64,000 bases of DNA from UBA5614 sp963667535 (GTDB lineage: Bacteria; Cloacimonadota; Cloacimonadia; Cloacimonadales; Cloacimonadaceae), in assembly GCA_963667535.2 (NCBI GenBank), contig CAXXDU010000002.1:3224001-3288000 (forward strand), given 5' to 3'. The notes beneath the pieces were generated by a model, which made no database searches, was not told the origin of the DNA, and was given only the letters and a program-made list of their open reading frames with translations. The position numbers were made by a program, and so were the translations under genes. Shown in pieces: positions 20,401-25,905 of the stretch. Every line of letters starts with the position of its first letter. Position 1 is the stretch's first letter.

Positions 20401-21416
20401 ATTTTAAAATTCTTGAATATATTATATTGTGCGCCATTGGTTGCCGTAGCAGCCTTTACAAAAAGACCGTATTCAGCCTGGGTTGTTGTGGTAGTATTTC
20501 CGGCACTCTCCAATAAATCTATTCCGTCCCAGATTAAATAGTCGGTACCAGTTAGGGTAAGAATAGCATCAGATGAGCCAGTACCAACCCCGGCATAAAT
20601 AATGGGATTAGCTGTTGCTCCGTCCTTCTGGAAGGTAATTAAATTTCCGGAAGTTCCTGTTGCTGTTATTGGTGGACAATTTTCAGTATATGTAGTTCCG
20701 GAAGCAACGTTAAAGATAACGCCACCTGTTCCTACGCCCCACATATTCAAATCATTGATGGCTGCCGTGAAGGTTAAATAGTTTCCACCGCCACCTGAAT
20801 TGATTGTACGAGAACCAGACAGAGGTCCTCCAACGCTACCGTAGTCGATGATTTTAACAGCATCGATACCGATATCAGTTGTACCATAATCACTGGTGGC
20901 CTTAAATTTGACCATTGCTTGTGTGGCATTAGTTGTTCCCAAAACAACTGTGTATTTGGTCCAGGTTGATGCTACACCCGTTGTATAAAGAACAGAACCA
21001 TAATTAGAACCGTTATCAGTCGATAAATAAATCTCGACCTTATCTGTTCCGGAAGTATTGATATAGTAGAATTCCAATAACTTGGTATTACTACTGCCTG
21101 AGCAGTCAATCGCCGGAGTAATAAAATCACCGGTGCTGGCACTTGCGGCATCATAAGAATGGAAACGAGCAGAATAAGTTCCATTATAGAAAGTGGGGCT
21201 ATATGCGCCCGAGGTTCCAGCCCATCCTGTCGTGTAATCATTCCTGTGCCACACATTATCGGCTGGCGTAGTTGTGCCTGACCATGCTGGCGATAGAGTG
21301 GTAGGAAGGGTCCAGGCACCGTCAAAATCCTGGGACCAGATAGTTGTTTGACCCCAGAGACTTGCGAATAATCCTAAAGTTAGGATAATAAGGATTAGCA
21401 TTAGAGATTTTTTCAT
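8481..21416 (-). CDS. Giant secreted multidomain adhesin-like protein (4,311 aa)
   Basis: One uninterrupted frame of 12.9 kb. Signal peptide about 1-22. Modules in order (approximate residues): cleaved-adhesin-like jelly roll 24-195; right-handed parallel beta-helix 195-705 ending 'DGDTRHASTPDMGADEG'; Fn3-like units to 1055; jelly roll to 1200; abnormal-spindle/choice-of-anchor-D-like domain to 1310; jelly roll to 1500; CARDB-like unit to 1615; jelly roll and Fn3 to 1870; second beta-helix 1880-2590 ending 'DGEARHATAPDIGADEG'; Fn3, jelly roll, CARDB, jelly roll and Fn3 to 3360; two anchor-D-like domains; final jelly roll 4060-4215 and Fn3 to 4311. Very rich in Thr, Ser, Gly, Asn and Tyr. AAGGAG precedes the ATG. 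Unlike its neighbours it ends 'VKPIIRNKN' with no YPNPFNP-type tail. Likely surface adhesion or polysaccharide binding; specific ligand unknown. Confidence 0.85.
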   Translation of the reverse strand: MKKSLMLILIILTLGLFASLWGQTTIWSQDFDGAWTLPTTLSPAWSGTTTPADNVWHRNDYTTGWAGTSGAYSPTFYNGTYSARFHSYDAASASTGDFITPAIDCSGSSNTKLLEFYYINTSGTDKVEIYLSTDNGSNYGSVLYTTGVASTWTKYTVVLGTTNATQAMVKFKATSDYGTTDIGIDAVKIIDYGSVGGPLSGSRTINSGGGGNYLTFTAAINDLNMWGVGTGGVIFNVASGTTYTENCPPITATGTSGNLITFQKDGATANPIIYAGVGTGSSDAILTLTGTDYLIWDGIDLLESAGNTTTTTQAEYGLFVKAATATNGAQYNIFKNFKIVLNNTNTSTKAIYHYYGVSATSSAGANSNNDYYYVTIENCATGIYMYGTSTTYPDENNSIRYCTVGSASANNIYNTASSAYGMYIYNQKNSTIRNNEVQNVKSNYIYGYAGGIYISSQAGTNTGASNRIFNNKIHDIGVGYSTTSYYTYGLYVSLGSTASQDIRIYNNMIWNLTHASTTTSATVVIYGVYLTGGAATTTVNFDFNSVRVAGTAAQSNYCFYTAVTSINKVRNNIFANFSPSQTTSTHGCWYSATAGSVGAAGSLSNNNDLYLDNTTNGYIGRGGTTTYATLTNWRAITAAPDANGKDGNPKYLTTTNLHIDGSDSPMVYTPVESAGYYNGGAITWVTADIDGDTRHASTPDMGADEGDFNIEVPCAPPANQPTVLVFGAPASTVLNGSFTISDAERYLVVRGTAAHSVLPVNGTTYSANAWLGNGKVVQSSSTPSFSATALNPDSTYIFTIYGYNFSGTGTTPQYKTSGPLTGSQATLPNPPSNPSAFSATASSLTQINLAATTTERIMVAWNTTSTFGTPASDATYSSGSSITGGGTVLYLGDVSGLPNHTDLFGGTTYYYKAWCYLSSGIYKVYSTGYATQSATTLRPDNPATFTATTFSPTQINLDATANLAGHDILVFWGSTSTFGTPNPDSTYTVGNNVTGGGKVYYKGPAASLPDHSSLTAATSYYYKAWSYVATGIKNTYSTGTAISAATYIAAPFTENFDGVTTPNLPSGWSKLLGTYGTITTSTSYPYSTPNSLYMYVSSSEYTVYPTLITPPIQEAINTLKLSFRMYSTYANAAIAVGTMPTPTGTFTQIGSTIASTSLTETVEYSIYLNSYAGTDKYLAIRSAVPLGGYSYIYLDNVSVDVIPTAATFAVTPTTYNFGTVDVTSPWTKNFTITNNGFTPLGITNISISGSSNYTLVSVPSPLPTLNLGQTSTFGVKYQPVSAGADSAYVSITDDVARTVHQILVKGTAVALSSLPYSQNFDGTSNVVISPDASWVIGTPAKTQMAAAHSAPNSIVTRSLTASVQHNENSTVTLPTLDLSTNPAGVIVSFWQNSINESNWDGGYFEYSTNYGSTWKKVDPQLGTGGNYTTSTSYNWYNNSSTSGPATPPKWSDSSTLYTGAVGGWIQSATLISRDTLGTATNLKLRYHFFTDGSRSALEGWAIDDISVIAQPNVEYSASSMTASPMIYNVVGDSVTFSVTVTNNGFNTAGTNVDFKVGSTVVGTVASGTIAMNATKVVTFKYPFTAAGIYSVSAVLANDENNANNTSNVVTGVEVYTAGWLAEGFEGTFLPSRWIKWGLPYWTQGTTNFYDGSKAAEVTLLAGSTGSRIVTPRLGIATGDSLIFWAKASVVGPQIQLRYNTLADTTATWSTFGSPINLTASYFRYAVDLSSLAGASNPRIAFEGLPNSVGGTINLDKVTGPIIYIPTSAPGPVVMVSPADRTINVNPKTVVLDWNTPLSGGDPELYAVYIGTVNDTTLVDSYVDYAEVYVPTSQYQPYPTFQMTYNTDYYWMVVPWNANGNPRLADCPIYKLTTQPEPISGNWTINPIGSGTTNFTSFTAAVNYLNLWGVGTGGVTFTVYDTTYVETIPAITASGTATDQIIFVSGGSRAKPVIMPGTGTGTNDSIIKLNGCDYVTFNGFDIKENPANTTGTTQMEFGIVVSNNGATNGAQYNTIKNCNITLAGTSVTRGVVQSVTSVTTAAGANSYNRYLDNDLLNCWYGYLLTGSTTAAAYDQNVEISAVADGSITNCLHGVNYSNQTGLLINKQDIVLLGAALPTAIEYGIYGGTGGSNTVTITENDISNASAVTTTNATYGINITSGASATIHTNNIHNLDRTGTSGTTYGINLTAGATGQVNNVYNNQIQNINNKNAINALYVTAAYTNNLYDNTITNLANTGTTGIIYSIYLSSGTNNVYGNEVSNVSNAGTSAIYGVYASSGTNSIHDNSFNTYSSASSGAIYGAYVNGGANNIYLNTFTGYTVATTGAIYGFYFNGGTLQNIYNNLVHNFTGGGIIWGYQDISAIANVFNTYNNKFYNFEYTGTSTSLVGGIRIGYSTDTGNYYNNMVYDLRAPNGTLAATAPQIVGMQVNAGGTNSIYNNTVYINATGSSANFSTAAFYNYAGTTNNIQNNIFVNKSTPGATGRTVASWKYAANFTNVAAASNKNIYYAGASSPTTLIFYDGTNTCQTLDAYKALIATKDQMCYSENVPFLNPASPYDVHIAATPATAVEGLANVINPPVSSDIDGEARHATAPDIGADEGTFTAMPAVIAPTQQPSTLVLVPASTSIGGSFTACTAEGYLVVRHTTATLGAIPIDMKNYALADTVGTGAGVVVGKGGLTTFTTSSLTASTMYYFTIFSYNEIGVNGPKYYTVGPLTGNKQTLPTAPAEPVSLTATTYSYNRINLAATPNASSDNIMVAWSPTSTFGTPASDAAYSSGSLITGGGTVWYVGPAAGLPNHTSLAEATTYNYKAWSYVTSDVYKVYSTIGKTANATTAMQPVTPPYTQNFDAVTTPAMPAGWTVENVGSLAPYWQTSAYGSSTPNCLSIGWDSYNDLNDWAITPPLNLTGGVTYNVTFKYKAVYNSYYENLSVKWGDAAVSTSLTNQIFDAFDFNTDTYTNASCTLTPSYSGTFYVGWYGYSDADQDGIYVDDIKIYTGTWDDYAVSTLAVTPSYKFASEPITVNFRVTNNGDVTTGKKAYLKIGSTRVDSLEVGTLANGAYVDKSFTYTFTTGGTYDITVEMNTDQVASNNSVVLASQIVYASGQLAEGFEGTTFPPSRWLNWGSTTLNKWVKGTTSSSAYDGVQYASLTIGNVANNKAHLATPILDIQSGSTFKFWARSSVAGPQLQMKYSAGSDTTTATWTSLGSPITLTTTYTEYTVDISSLVARGHYRLAFNGLPNATTYSIYLDKVVGPQKYIPNEAPGTATLTAPVNGVTEVNPRTVVLDWDEPLSGGNPTSYNVYVSNNLSNMTGQFSFSVAAPVTQLTPYTYSTPTILTYGTKLYWLVQPTNSYGSTPIGSCTIDTLTTKKQMVVTPTALNLGAVFPGSIKTGTISVQNVGPNALTFTPTGSAQFGFGAAPSVPGDSTKTVSYTFTAPETVGDYTGSIIITMNTPGAEVVTIPVTGSISRTVQIGTGTSELNVPIEPWYRYSYSQSIYLASDLGISAPKQINKITYNYSGMYNLYHTNQWQVYMANVATSEFPSTGATWLPISSMTPVFSGTIVADSTGAANWSPVITLDTPFMYDNTKNLMIAVAELVLSTTYDNTGAYFLCQGTTAYRAIQYQSDSVIPDPAVPTMAATSKLGYPNIKMELGDIPTTPTFAVTPTSWDFGSIEQFIPSTAKTFTVTNGGSTSFNVTSVYVEGGNFGDFTVTASGLPATVGIFTGYQFSVVFTPSAAGTRTTTLKIVDNLSRTIHSVTLTGTGVAEVVGIPINLTATVSNYADVALSWGGVNTGLSTPPWLHWDNGTVSTSFKSTSGSSFDTAAKYAATDLAAYNGYTINRVKFYAANYDSSAYRVRVWTGSDTSLTPSFMVVDQIVTTYTQAAWNEIVLESPVTINSSDAIWVGYNVVYTPTSYPAAVDAGPKVATRGCLHNITGTWAEYTGNNNLNVQAYVQSPARGTTTHTQLLSIPVVNNVSLRNVKDSSPVAVAAPSQMETRALTGYNVYRDDVQVNGTLIPTGTTTYNDLSVSNGAHSYYVKAVYMSGNSPQSNTATVTINKPAPWSLPFTETWSSSSFDTQLWNKVASNWVISGSTGNAAPAVRFNYNPIASSYSYTLTSWDIDAVEYADVKVKYDVLLDTGTTETVERLAVEVYSGATWHEIDSFTNQSGDFSWNSKSISVSSLVGNSEFKLRFRAYGSDSSTLNYWAIDNIVVEAIIAPPAPVVTPVLTIDNDVELSWPAVTGASSYKIYKSTEFLAEFPSAWTLAGSTTTPIFTYTVGDDTFMYFRVTTVVGGRVIAIEPSVTPLKVKPIIRNKN

Positions 21417-22473
21417 ACGAAAAACTCCTTTTAATGTTTTTTCTTGTGAGAAAAAGTTAAACTCGTAGTCAAACTACGAAACCCGATTTTGAAAGTTTTC
21501 GGTTTGTTTATTGTGTTTTACACACAAATTATCTAAATTGTGAAAAAAAGTTAACAAAGAAAAGAACTCTAACTGTGCGTTTTCGTTGCGTCGAATGCTA
21601 TAGTTTGTAACAACGAAAAAAGATAATAATTCATGCATTGAAACTCCTAAGTCAGTTAAGGTCAGTTCTTCCCCAGATTTCGACAATCCTAGCCATAAAT
21701 ACTTTTTCGCCGGTGGCGATACATATACCTAAAACATTATATATCAACTAAAAAACCTCCATTTATAGGAGCTCCCGCTCTCTAAAAGAGTACAATATAA
21801 TATTAGTCTGTACTTTGGTTTTTTTTTGTCAAGCACAATTCTGTTTTATTTTTGAAATATTTGCTGTAGGTTCGATAATCCTCCTTGTCATCAGGTTTTT
21901 ATAGCTCTTCCTTCCGGCTTATATATTTATATATAAAATAACCAACTCAGCCGGATTTACCAGTGATAATTAAAGTAACCCCTCTTATAATCCCGGTTGG
22001 ACAATCTTGGCAACGAACAGCTTTTCAAGAGCGAGAATTGAGAATCAAGCTTCGCTCTTCCCCCGATCGGGTCGAGGGCAGGCTTGGCTCAGGATGACAA
22101 CTACCGGGTAAAATGGTGAACTCTTACCTCTCCATTTTTCCCCATTGGAAATATGAGTTCAATGATGGAACCTGTTGAGAACCTGTTGAGAACTTCCTGG
22201 GCTAAGCCCAAGAGGAACCCAAGAGGTTCTTTTCAGGAATAGTAGTTCATCCCAAATCCGGAAAGAGAGCGTAACAAATGAGAATTGAAAATTGAGCGTT
22301 GCCGGAGTTCAATTTGCCCTTCATATCTTTTAGCAGACATCTTTGTGCGTGGGCAAATCTGACTTCGGAATGCGTTATCTGTAAAGGTTTTAGCTGAAGT
22401 CATAAATTCCCATTCACAATGCTGTCTTTATATCAAATGATGAGGGAATATTGAATTTCAGCTATTTGCTTAC
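21417..22473. other. 1.06-kb gene-free region upstream of the giant gene
   Basis: No credible coding sequence; a 70-codon minus frame at 21474-21686 has no recognisable features. Next to the giant gene is its 5' leader. A minus-strand TTGACA (plus 21833-21838) followed by AT-rich DNA is a candidate distant promoter. From about 22000 to 22260 there are small hairpins and direct repeats, such as GAACCTGTTGAG repeated twice near 22180-22205 and GGGCTAAGCCC near 22200. A 99-bp dispersed palindromic repeat lies at 22296-22394. Confidence 0.6.
22296..22394. repeat. 99-bp dispersed hairpin repeat, copy 1
   Basis: Matches 50424-50522 over 99 bp without gaps (12 differences by eye, about 88% identity). 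The two ends fold into a long imperfect stem: CCGGAGT near 22302 pairs with ACTTCGG near 22362, and ATTTGCCC pairs with GGGCAAAT, around a ~30-nt loop. Two copies sit 28 kb apart in gene-free DNA. Confidence 0.85.
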
Positions 22474-23730
22474 TCATCTCCCCACATCCTCTATATGCAG
22501 TCTTTTGTTATCTCGCCTGCTCAGAACTGAGGCTGTAATCAAAAAGCAAAATGCCACAACAAAAACGGAAATCATACCGGTTGTTTTTAGCAGCAGCAAT
22601 CCCAAAAGCGGTGCCAGAATACCGCGAATACCTGTCAATGTAACATGAACACCCTGATACATGCTGGCATCTTCTTTCCCGGCAAAATAGATGGAGCCCA
22701 TATTCCAGGCAATATTTACACCTGTCATTGCCACACCGAAAACCGTGAATGCAAGGTAAACTAGCGCTACTGACAATAAGTGCCACTTAAGTGTAAGAGC
22801 GGAGCAGATGATTAAAGCCGGGAAAAGAGCCAGAATTCCGAAGGAATAGCTGATGAACCGAAAGGGATGCAGTTTATCGTGCCATTTACCCAGATATGGT
22901 GACAAAAACAGCATTGGCAACTGGGATATAATACCTTTAGCTATGAAGTTACCCGTATACGACAGCTTTAGCATATCAACCAGAAAAAGGGGCAATACCG
23001 GCTGCACCATAATAAAGCCCATTCCATAGATAGAGAAACTGCGTTCATAAGAGGCAAAAGGCTTGTTTATCTTTAGTAATGCTAACGTTCGTTTAATCGG
23101 ATCGGTCAAGCTCTCTTTCAGGCTTAATTTTGGGTATACAGGTTCATCTTCCTTTTCTTTGATGTTTATCAGTGAAAGCAGCATTGAAGCGATGAAACCA
23201 CATACGGCGGTTATAACCAGAATCAGACGGAAGTTTTGCTCGTTGACATCCAGTGCTCTCCCGGCAAAAAAGGTGAAGACAACTGAAATCAGAATACCGA
23301 GACTAATAGTGTAGCCATAGATTTTACCGCGTTTATTCGAGTCTATGTTCCGTTGCCAGATAGTGTTTTGAGCAGGAATCAGCAATGAATTAAAAGAAAA
23401 AACCAACCCCATAAGCAGCATAAATTCATTCATCCCGGTCAGCCACAAACCGTAAATCAGTGATAACCTGCCAAAGATGCCGACAAAAACAAAGTATCTG
23501 GATTTATGCCTGGACTTCTCAAACATCCTGCCCCACCAGATAGAGAGAAAATTGGATATGGGCCAGATCATCGCCATCACGGTCAATTGCCAGACTTCTG
23601 CATGCAGCGCTTTGCGCGCAATGATGTCCTGAGTCTGATTCAGACTGACCATGATACCATTAAATACAGCAGACCACAAAAGCAATCTGGCTGTGTGCTT
23701 TTCCAGAGGGTTTAGATTTTTAAAACGCAT
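22474..23730 (-). CDS. MFS-type membrane transporter
   Basis: 418 residues with about 12 hydrophobic segments and the typical short polar loops of a major facilitator protein. After the first helices comes 'WPISNFLSIWWGRMFEKSRHKSRYF', compatible with the loop 2-3 region; a larger cytoplasmic loop ('NIKEKEDEPVYPKLSLKES') splits the two six-helix halves. The substrate cannot be read from sequence. The ATG at 23730 has only a weak Shine-Dalgarno (GTGAG). It is monocistronic; a small hairpin with a T run lies just upstream of its start (23757-23777). Confidence 0.8.
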   Translation of the reverse strand: MRFKNLNPLEKHTARLLLWSAVFNGIMVSLNQTQDIIARKALHAEVWQLTVMAMIWPISNFLSIWWGRMFEKSRHKSRYFVFVGIFGRLSLIYGLWLTGMNEFMLLMGLVFSFNSLLIPAQNTIWQRNIDSNKRGKIYGYTISLGILISVVFTFFAGRALDVNEQNFRLILVITAVCGFIASMLLSLINIKEKEDEPVYPKLSLKESLTDPIKRTLALLKINKPFASYERSFSIYGMGFIMVQPVLPLFLVDMLKLSYTGNFIAKGIISQLPMLFLSPYLGKWHDKLHPFRFISYSFGILALFPALIICSALTLKWHLLSVALVYLAFTVFGVAMTGVNIAWNMGSIYFAGKEDASMYQGVHVTLTGIRGILAPLLGLLLLKTTGMISVFVVAFCFLITASVLSRRDNKRLHIEDVGR

Positions 23731-24132
23731 AACTCACTTTAACTTTCTTTTTTGCTAAAAAACCAGATTAATCTGGTGTACCTACCGGATAAATCCGGTG
23801 TTCCAACGATTTAGGTGTCCCACGATTTAGTTGTTCCCCTGACTTAATGGGTCCGTATATATGTGTACAAAGCAGCCGGAACGCCATATTTATATGGCAG
23901 GACCACCGTTTTTAAAAGGTTTCTTTATTAATCAAATATACAGTTTATGTCACTCAGTTCTTGTCAAGAGCAGTTATTTAGTACTATGAAGAGGTGCAAA
24001 ATTCCACTTTGCTTGACAAGATTGTGCTTTGGTGGATTTATGACACAGGAGATTTTCGGGAGTGGTATTCTATTCTGCATAGTCATGCATAGTATTTGTT
24101 AAAGTATACAATGTAAAGGAAAAAGGCTGTTT
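23731..24132. other. Intergenic region with a run of small hairpins
   Basis: Separates the divergent MFS gene and the DUF4390 operon. Between 23762 and about 23900 several short palindromes follow each other: CCAGATTAATCTGG, CCGGATAAATCCGG and, near 23890, GCCATATTTATATGGC. The first two are followed by TGTACC/TGTTCC, and degenerate units (CGATTTAGGTGTCCC, CGATTTAGTTGTTCC) continue the pattern at roughly 20-nt spacing. A + strand promoter candidate follows at 24013. Confidence 0.65.
24013..24041 (+). promoter_or_regulatory. Candidate sigma70-type promoter of the DUF4390-kinase-regulator operon
   Basis: TTGACA at 24013-24018, 17-bp spacer, ATTTAT at 24036-24041, about 90 bp before the ATG at 24133. 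Perfect -35, modest -10. Confidence 0.45.
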
Positions 24133-24690
24133 ATGTTCGAGAGTATTGCCGGAAAAGTCCTGGCAGGTATAGTTTCATTATCTGCGTTAATGTTTACCTC
24201 ATACACCGGTAATGACCCAGTATTTCTGCCTCTGCATAGCCGGGTAGGACCAAACTACCTTATGCTCAAAGCAACTCTGGACAATGCTTTTGACAATGAT
24301 TTTTCTGATGTTTTTAAATGTGGCAAACCGATACACCTCTGGTTTAAAGTGGAAATCAAGCACCACAATCGTAGCGTCTTTACACATAATTACCGTCATT
24401 CAGTTTCCTATGATCCCATGAATGCAAGCTGGAAACTCTTTCGCTCCGAAACTAACCAGACAGAGGTTTTTACAAATTATAAAGCTCTTATCACTAGTAT
24501 CTCTGAGTTGGAATGCTCTATTCCCTTGCGGGAACGGTGGAAAATAGTGGATGTAAGCATTGAAGCCAATCTGCCTGAAATTGAAATGACCCAATCCAAC
24601 CGTACAGTTGATCTGATGGTACTCTGGAAATTCCAGGTACCGCGCATCAGGGCCAATTTAAACCTGGAAACACCAACAAAAGGAAAGTAA
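24133..24690 (+). CDS. DUF4390-like exported protein
   Basis: 185 residues with a hydrophobic N-terminus (about 8-24) that looks like a signal anchor or signal peptide. The rest is a beta-rich domain with the pattern of DUF4390: 'LKATLDNAFDNDFSDVFKCGKPIHLWFKVEI' followed by 'HNYRHSVSYDPMNASWKLFR' and 'VLWKFQVPRIRANLNLETP' (quoted in parts). Proteins of this family are commonly encoded next to NtrY-like kinases, as here: one base separates its stop from the kinase start. Role unknown; a periplasmic sensory partner of the kinase is an inference. Assignment is from memory of the family pattern. Confidence 0.6.
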   Translation: MFESIAGKVLAGIVSLSALMFTSYTGNDPVFLPLHSRVGPNYLMLKATLDNAFDNDFSDVFKCGKPIHLWFKVEIKHHNRSVFTHNYRHSVSYDPMNASWKLFRSETNQTEVFTNYKALITSISELECSIPLRERWKIVDVSIEANLPEIEMTQSNRTVDLMVLWKFQVPRIRANLNLETPTKGK

Positions 24691-24691
24691 C

Positions 24692-25879
24692 ATGAAGTTT
24701 TATCGTCCGGGATTGCGCACATTCATATTTGCGTTGTATCTCATTCTTTCCATTAGCAGTCTGATTGTGCTAAACCAATATTTCCTGCATAAACATAATC
24801 AGATAACCAGCGGTTTTAACCAAATCCAGTTTGATGAATCTCTGCATAAACTTTCTTTTGCCACACCTTCAGACAGTCTGGCAGCGAATGCTCTGATGTT
24901 GCGCTACAGAGAATCACTTCTTGATATCAGGATGGCTCTGAAGGAGACGCAGATATATTCAATTCTCATTTTAATCTCTCTGATTTTGGTTTCCGGATTC
25001 CTGTTTACCATGATTATGCTGAGGCTCAGTAAACCTTTAGTTGAGCTGAAAGATGCCACAGAACAAATCAGAGCAGGTAACTTTTCTGTTCATCTGCCAG
25101 AGACAGGAATATTTGAAATGAAAGCGCTCAAAGGCTCTTTTAACCGCATGTCACATGAACTTGAAACCACTCAGAAGAGATTACTTGTTGCAGAAAAAGA
25201 GATGATTTGGAAAGATTTATCGCGCATTCTGGCTCATGAAATCAAGAATCCGCTTACCCCCATTCAATTAGCAGTGCAACGCCTGGAAGAGAAGGTAGAA
25301 TCAGAACCGGAAAAAGTAAGCGAAATGCTGCCCGACACGCTGAAAATCATCCAGCAGGAAATCGAAAACCTGCGGCTTTTAGCACAGGATTTCAGCAGTT
25401 TTGCCAAGATTGCCCAGCCACAATTTGAAACATTTGACCCAGCTGAAGCTGTCAAAGAAATCATGCTCTCTTATCAGGCAAATTACAAAATCCAACTTGC
25501 ACTTGAAGAAGGACATCTGATCAAGTTTGACCGCACTCACTTTTATCAGATTATGACTAACATTGTGCAAAACGCACTTGATGCTTCACCACCGGAAAAC
25601 CCCATTGAAATAAGTCTGAACACAAATAAAGCATTTGTCATACTTACCGTCAAAGATAATGGCTGCGGTATTGACCCTGATGATATGAACCGCATCTTTG
25701 AACCTTATTTCTCACGTAAAAACAGAGGGACAGGCTTGGGACTTGCCCTGGTAAAACGTCTGGTGGAAACCAATCAATCCGTGATCAGAGCAAAGAGTAA
25801 AGTAGGCGAAGGCAGTGAGTTTATTCTCATTATTGAAGATGTTAAAGTACGAAAATCATTCCTGAGGGAAGACGTATAA
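24692..25879 (+). CDS. NtrY-like sensor histidine kinase
   Basis: 395 residues. TM1 about 9-29, a periplasmic loop of ~58 residues, TM2 about 90-111, a HAMP domain about 112-165, then HisKA with 'HEIKNPLTPIQLAVQRLEEK' (phosphoacceptor His182; the N-P-L-T-P form is typical of NtrY-type kinases). The ATPase domain shows the N box ('NIVQNALDASPP'), G1 'DNGCGIDPDD', F box 'YFSRKNRGTG' and G2 'GLGLALVKRL'. It should autophosphorylate and pass phosphate to the sigma-54 activator encoded 26 bp downstream. The signal is unknown; the short periplasmic loop and the adjacent DUF4390-like protein suggest an envelope cue. Confidence 0.9.
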   Translation: MKFYRPGLRTFIFALYLILSISSLIVLNQYFLHKHNQITSGFNQIQFDESLHKLSFATPSDSLAANALMLRYRESLLDIRMALKETQIYSILILISLILVSGFLFTMIMLRLSKPLVELKDATEQIRAGNFSVHLPETGIFEMKALKGSFNRMSHELETTQKRLLVAEKEMIWKDLSRILAHEIKNPLTPIQLAVQRLEEKVESEPEKVSEMLPDTLKIIQQEIENLRLLAQDFSSFAKIAQPQFETFDPAEAVKEIMLSYQANYKIQLALEEGHLIKFDRTHFYQIMTNIVQNALDASPPENPIEISLNTNKAFVILTVKDNGCGIDPDDMNRIFEPYFSRKNRGTGLGLALVKRLVETNQSVIRAKSKVGEGSEFILIIEDVKVRKSFLREDV

Positions 25880-25905
25880 TTAGTGAATCACTCTAAAGAG
25901 GCATT

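Noticed and set aside
21474..21686. 70-codon minus frame upstream of the giant gene
   Set aside because: No recognisable domain or start signal and it lies in the leader region of the giant gene; cannot be supported.
21865..21890. TTCGA-containing sequence resembling a tRNA T-loop
   Set aside because: The flanking bases do not pair into a T stem and no acceptor or anticodon arm is found.
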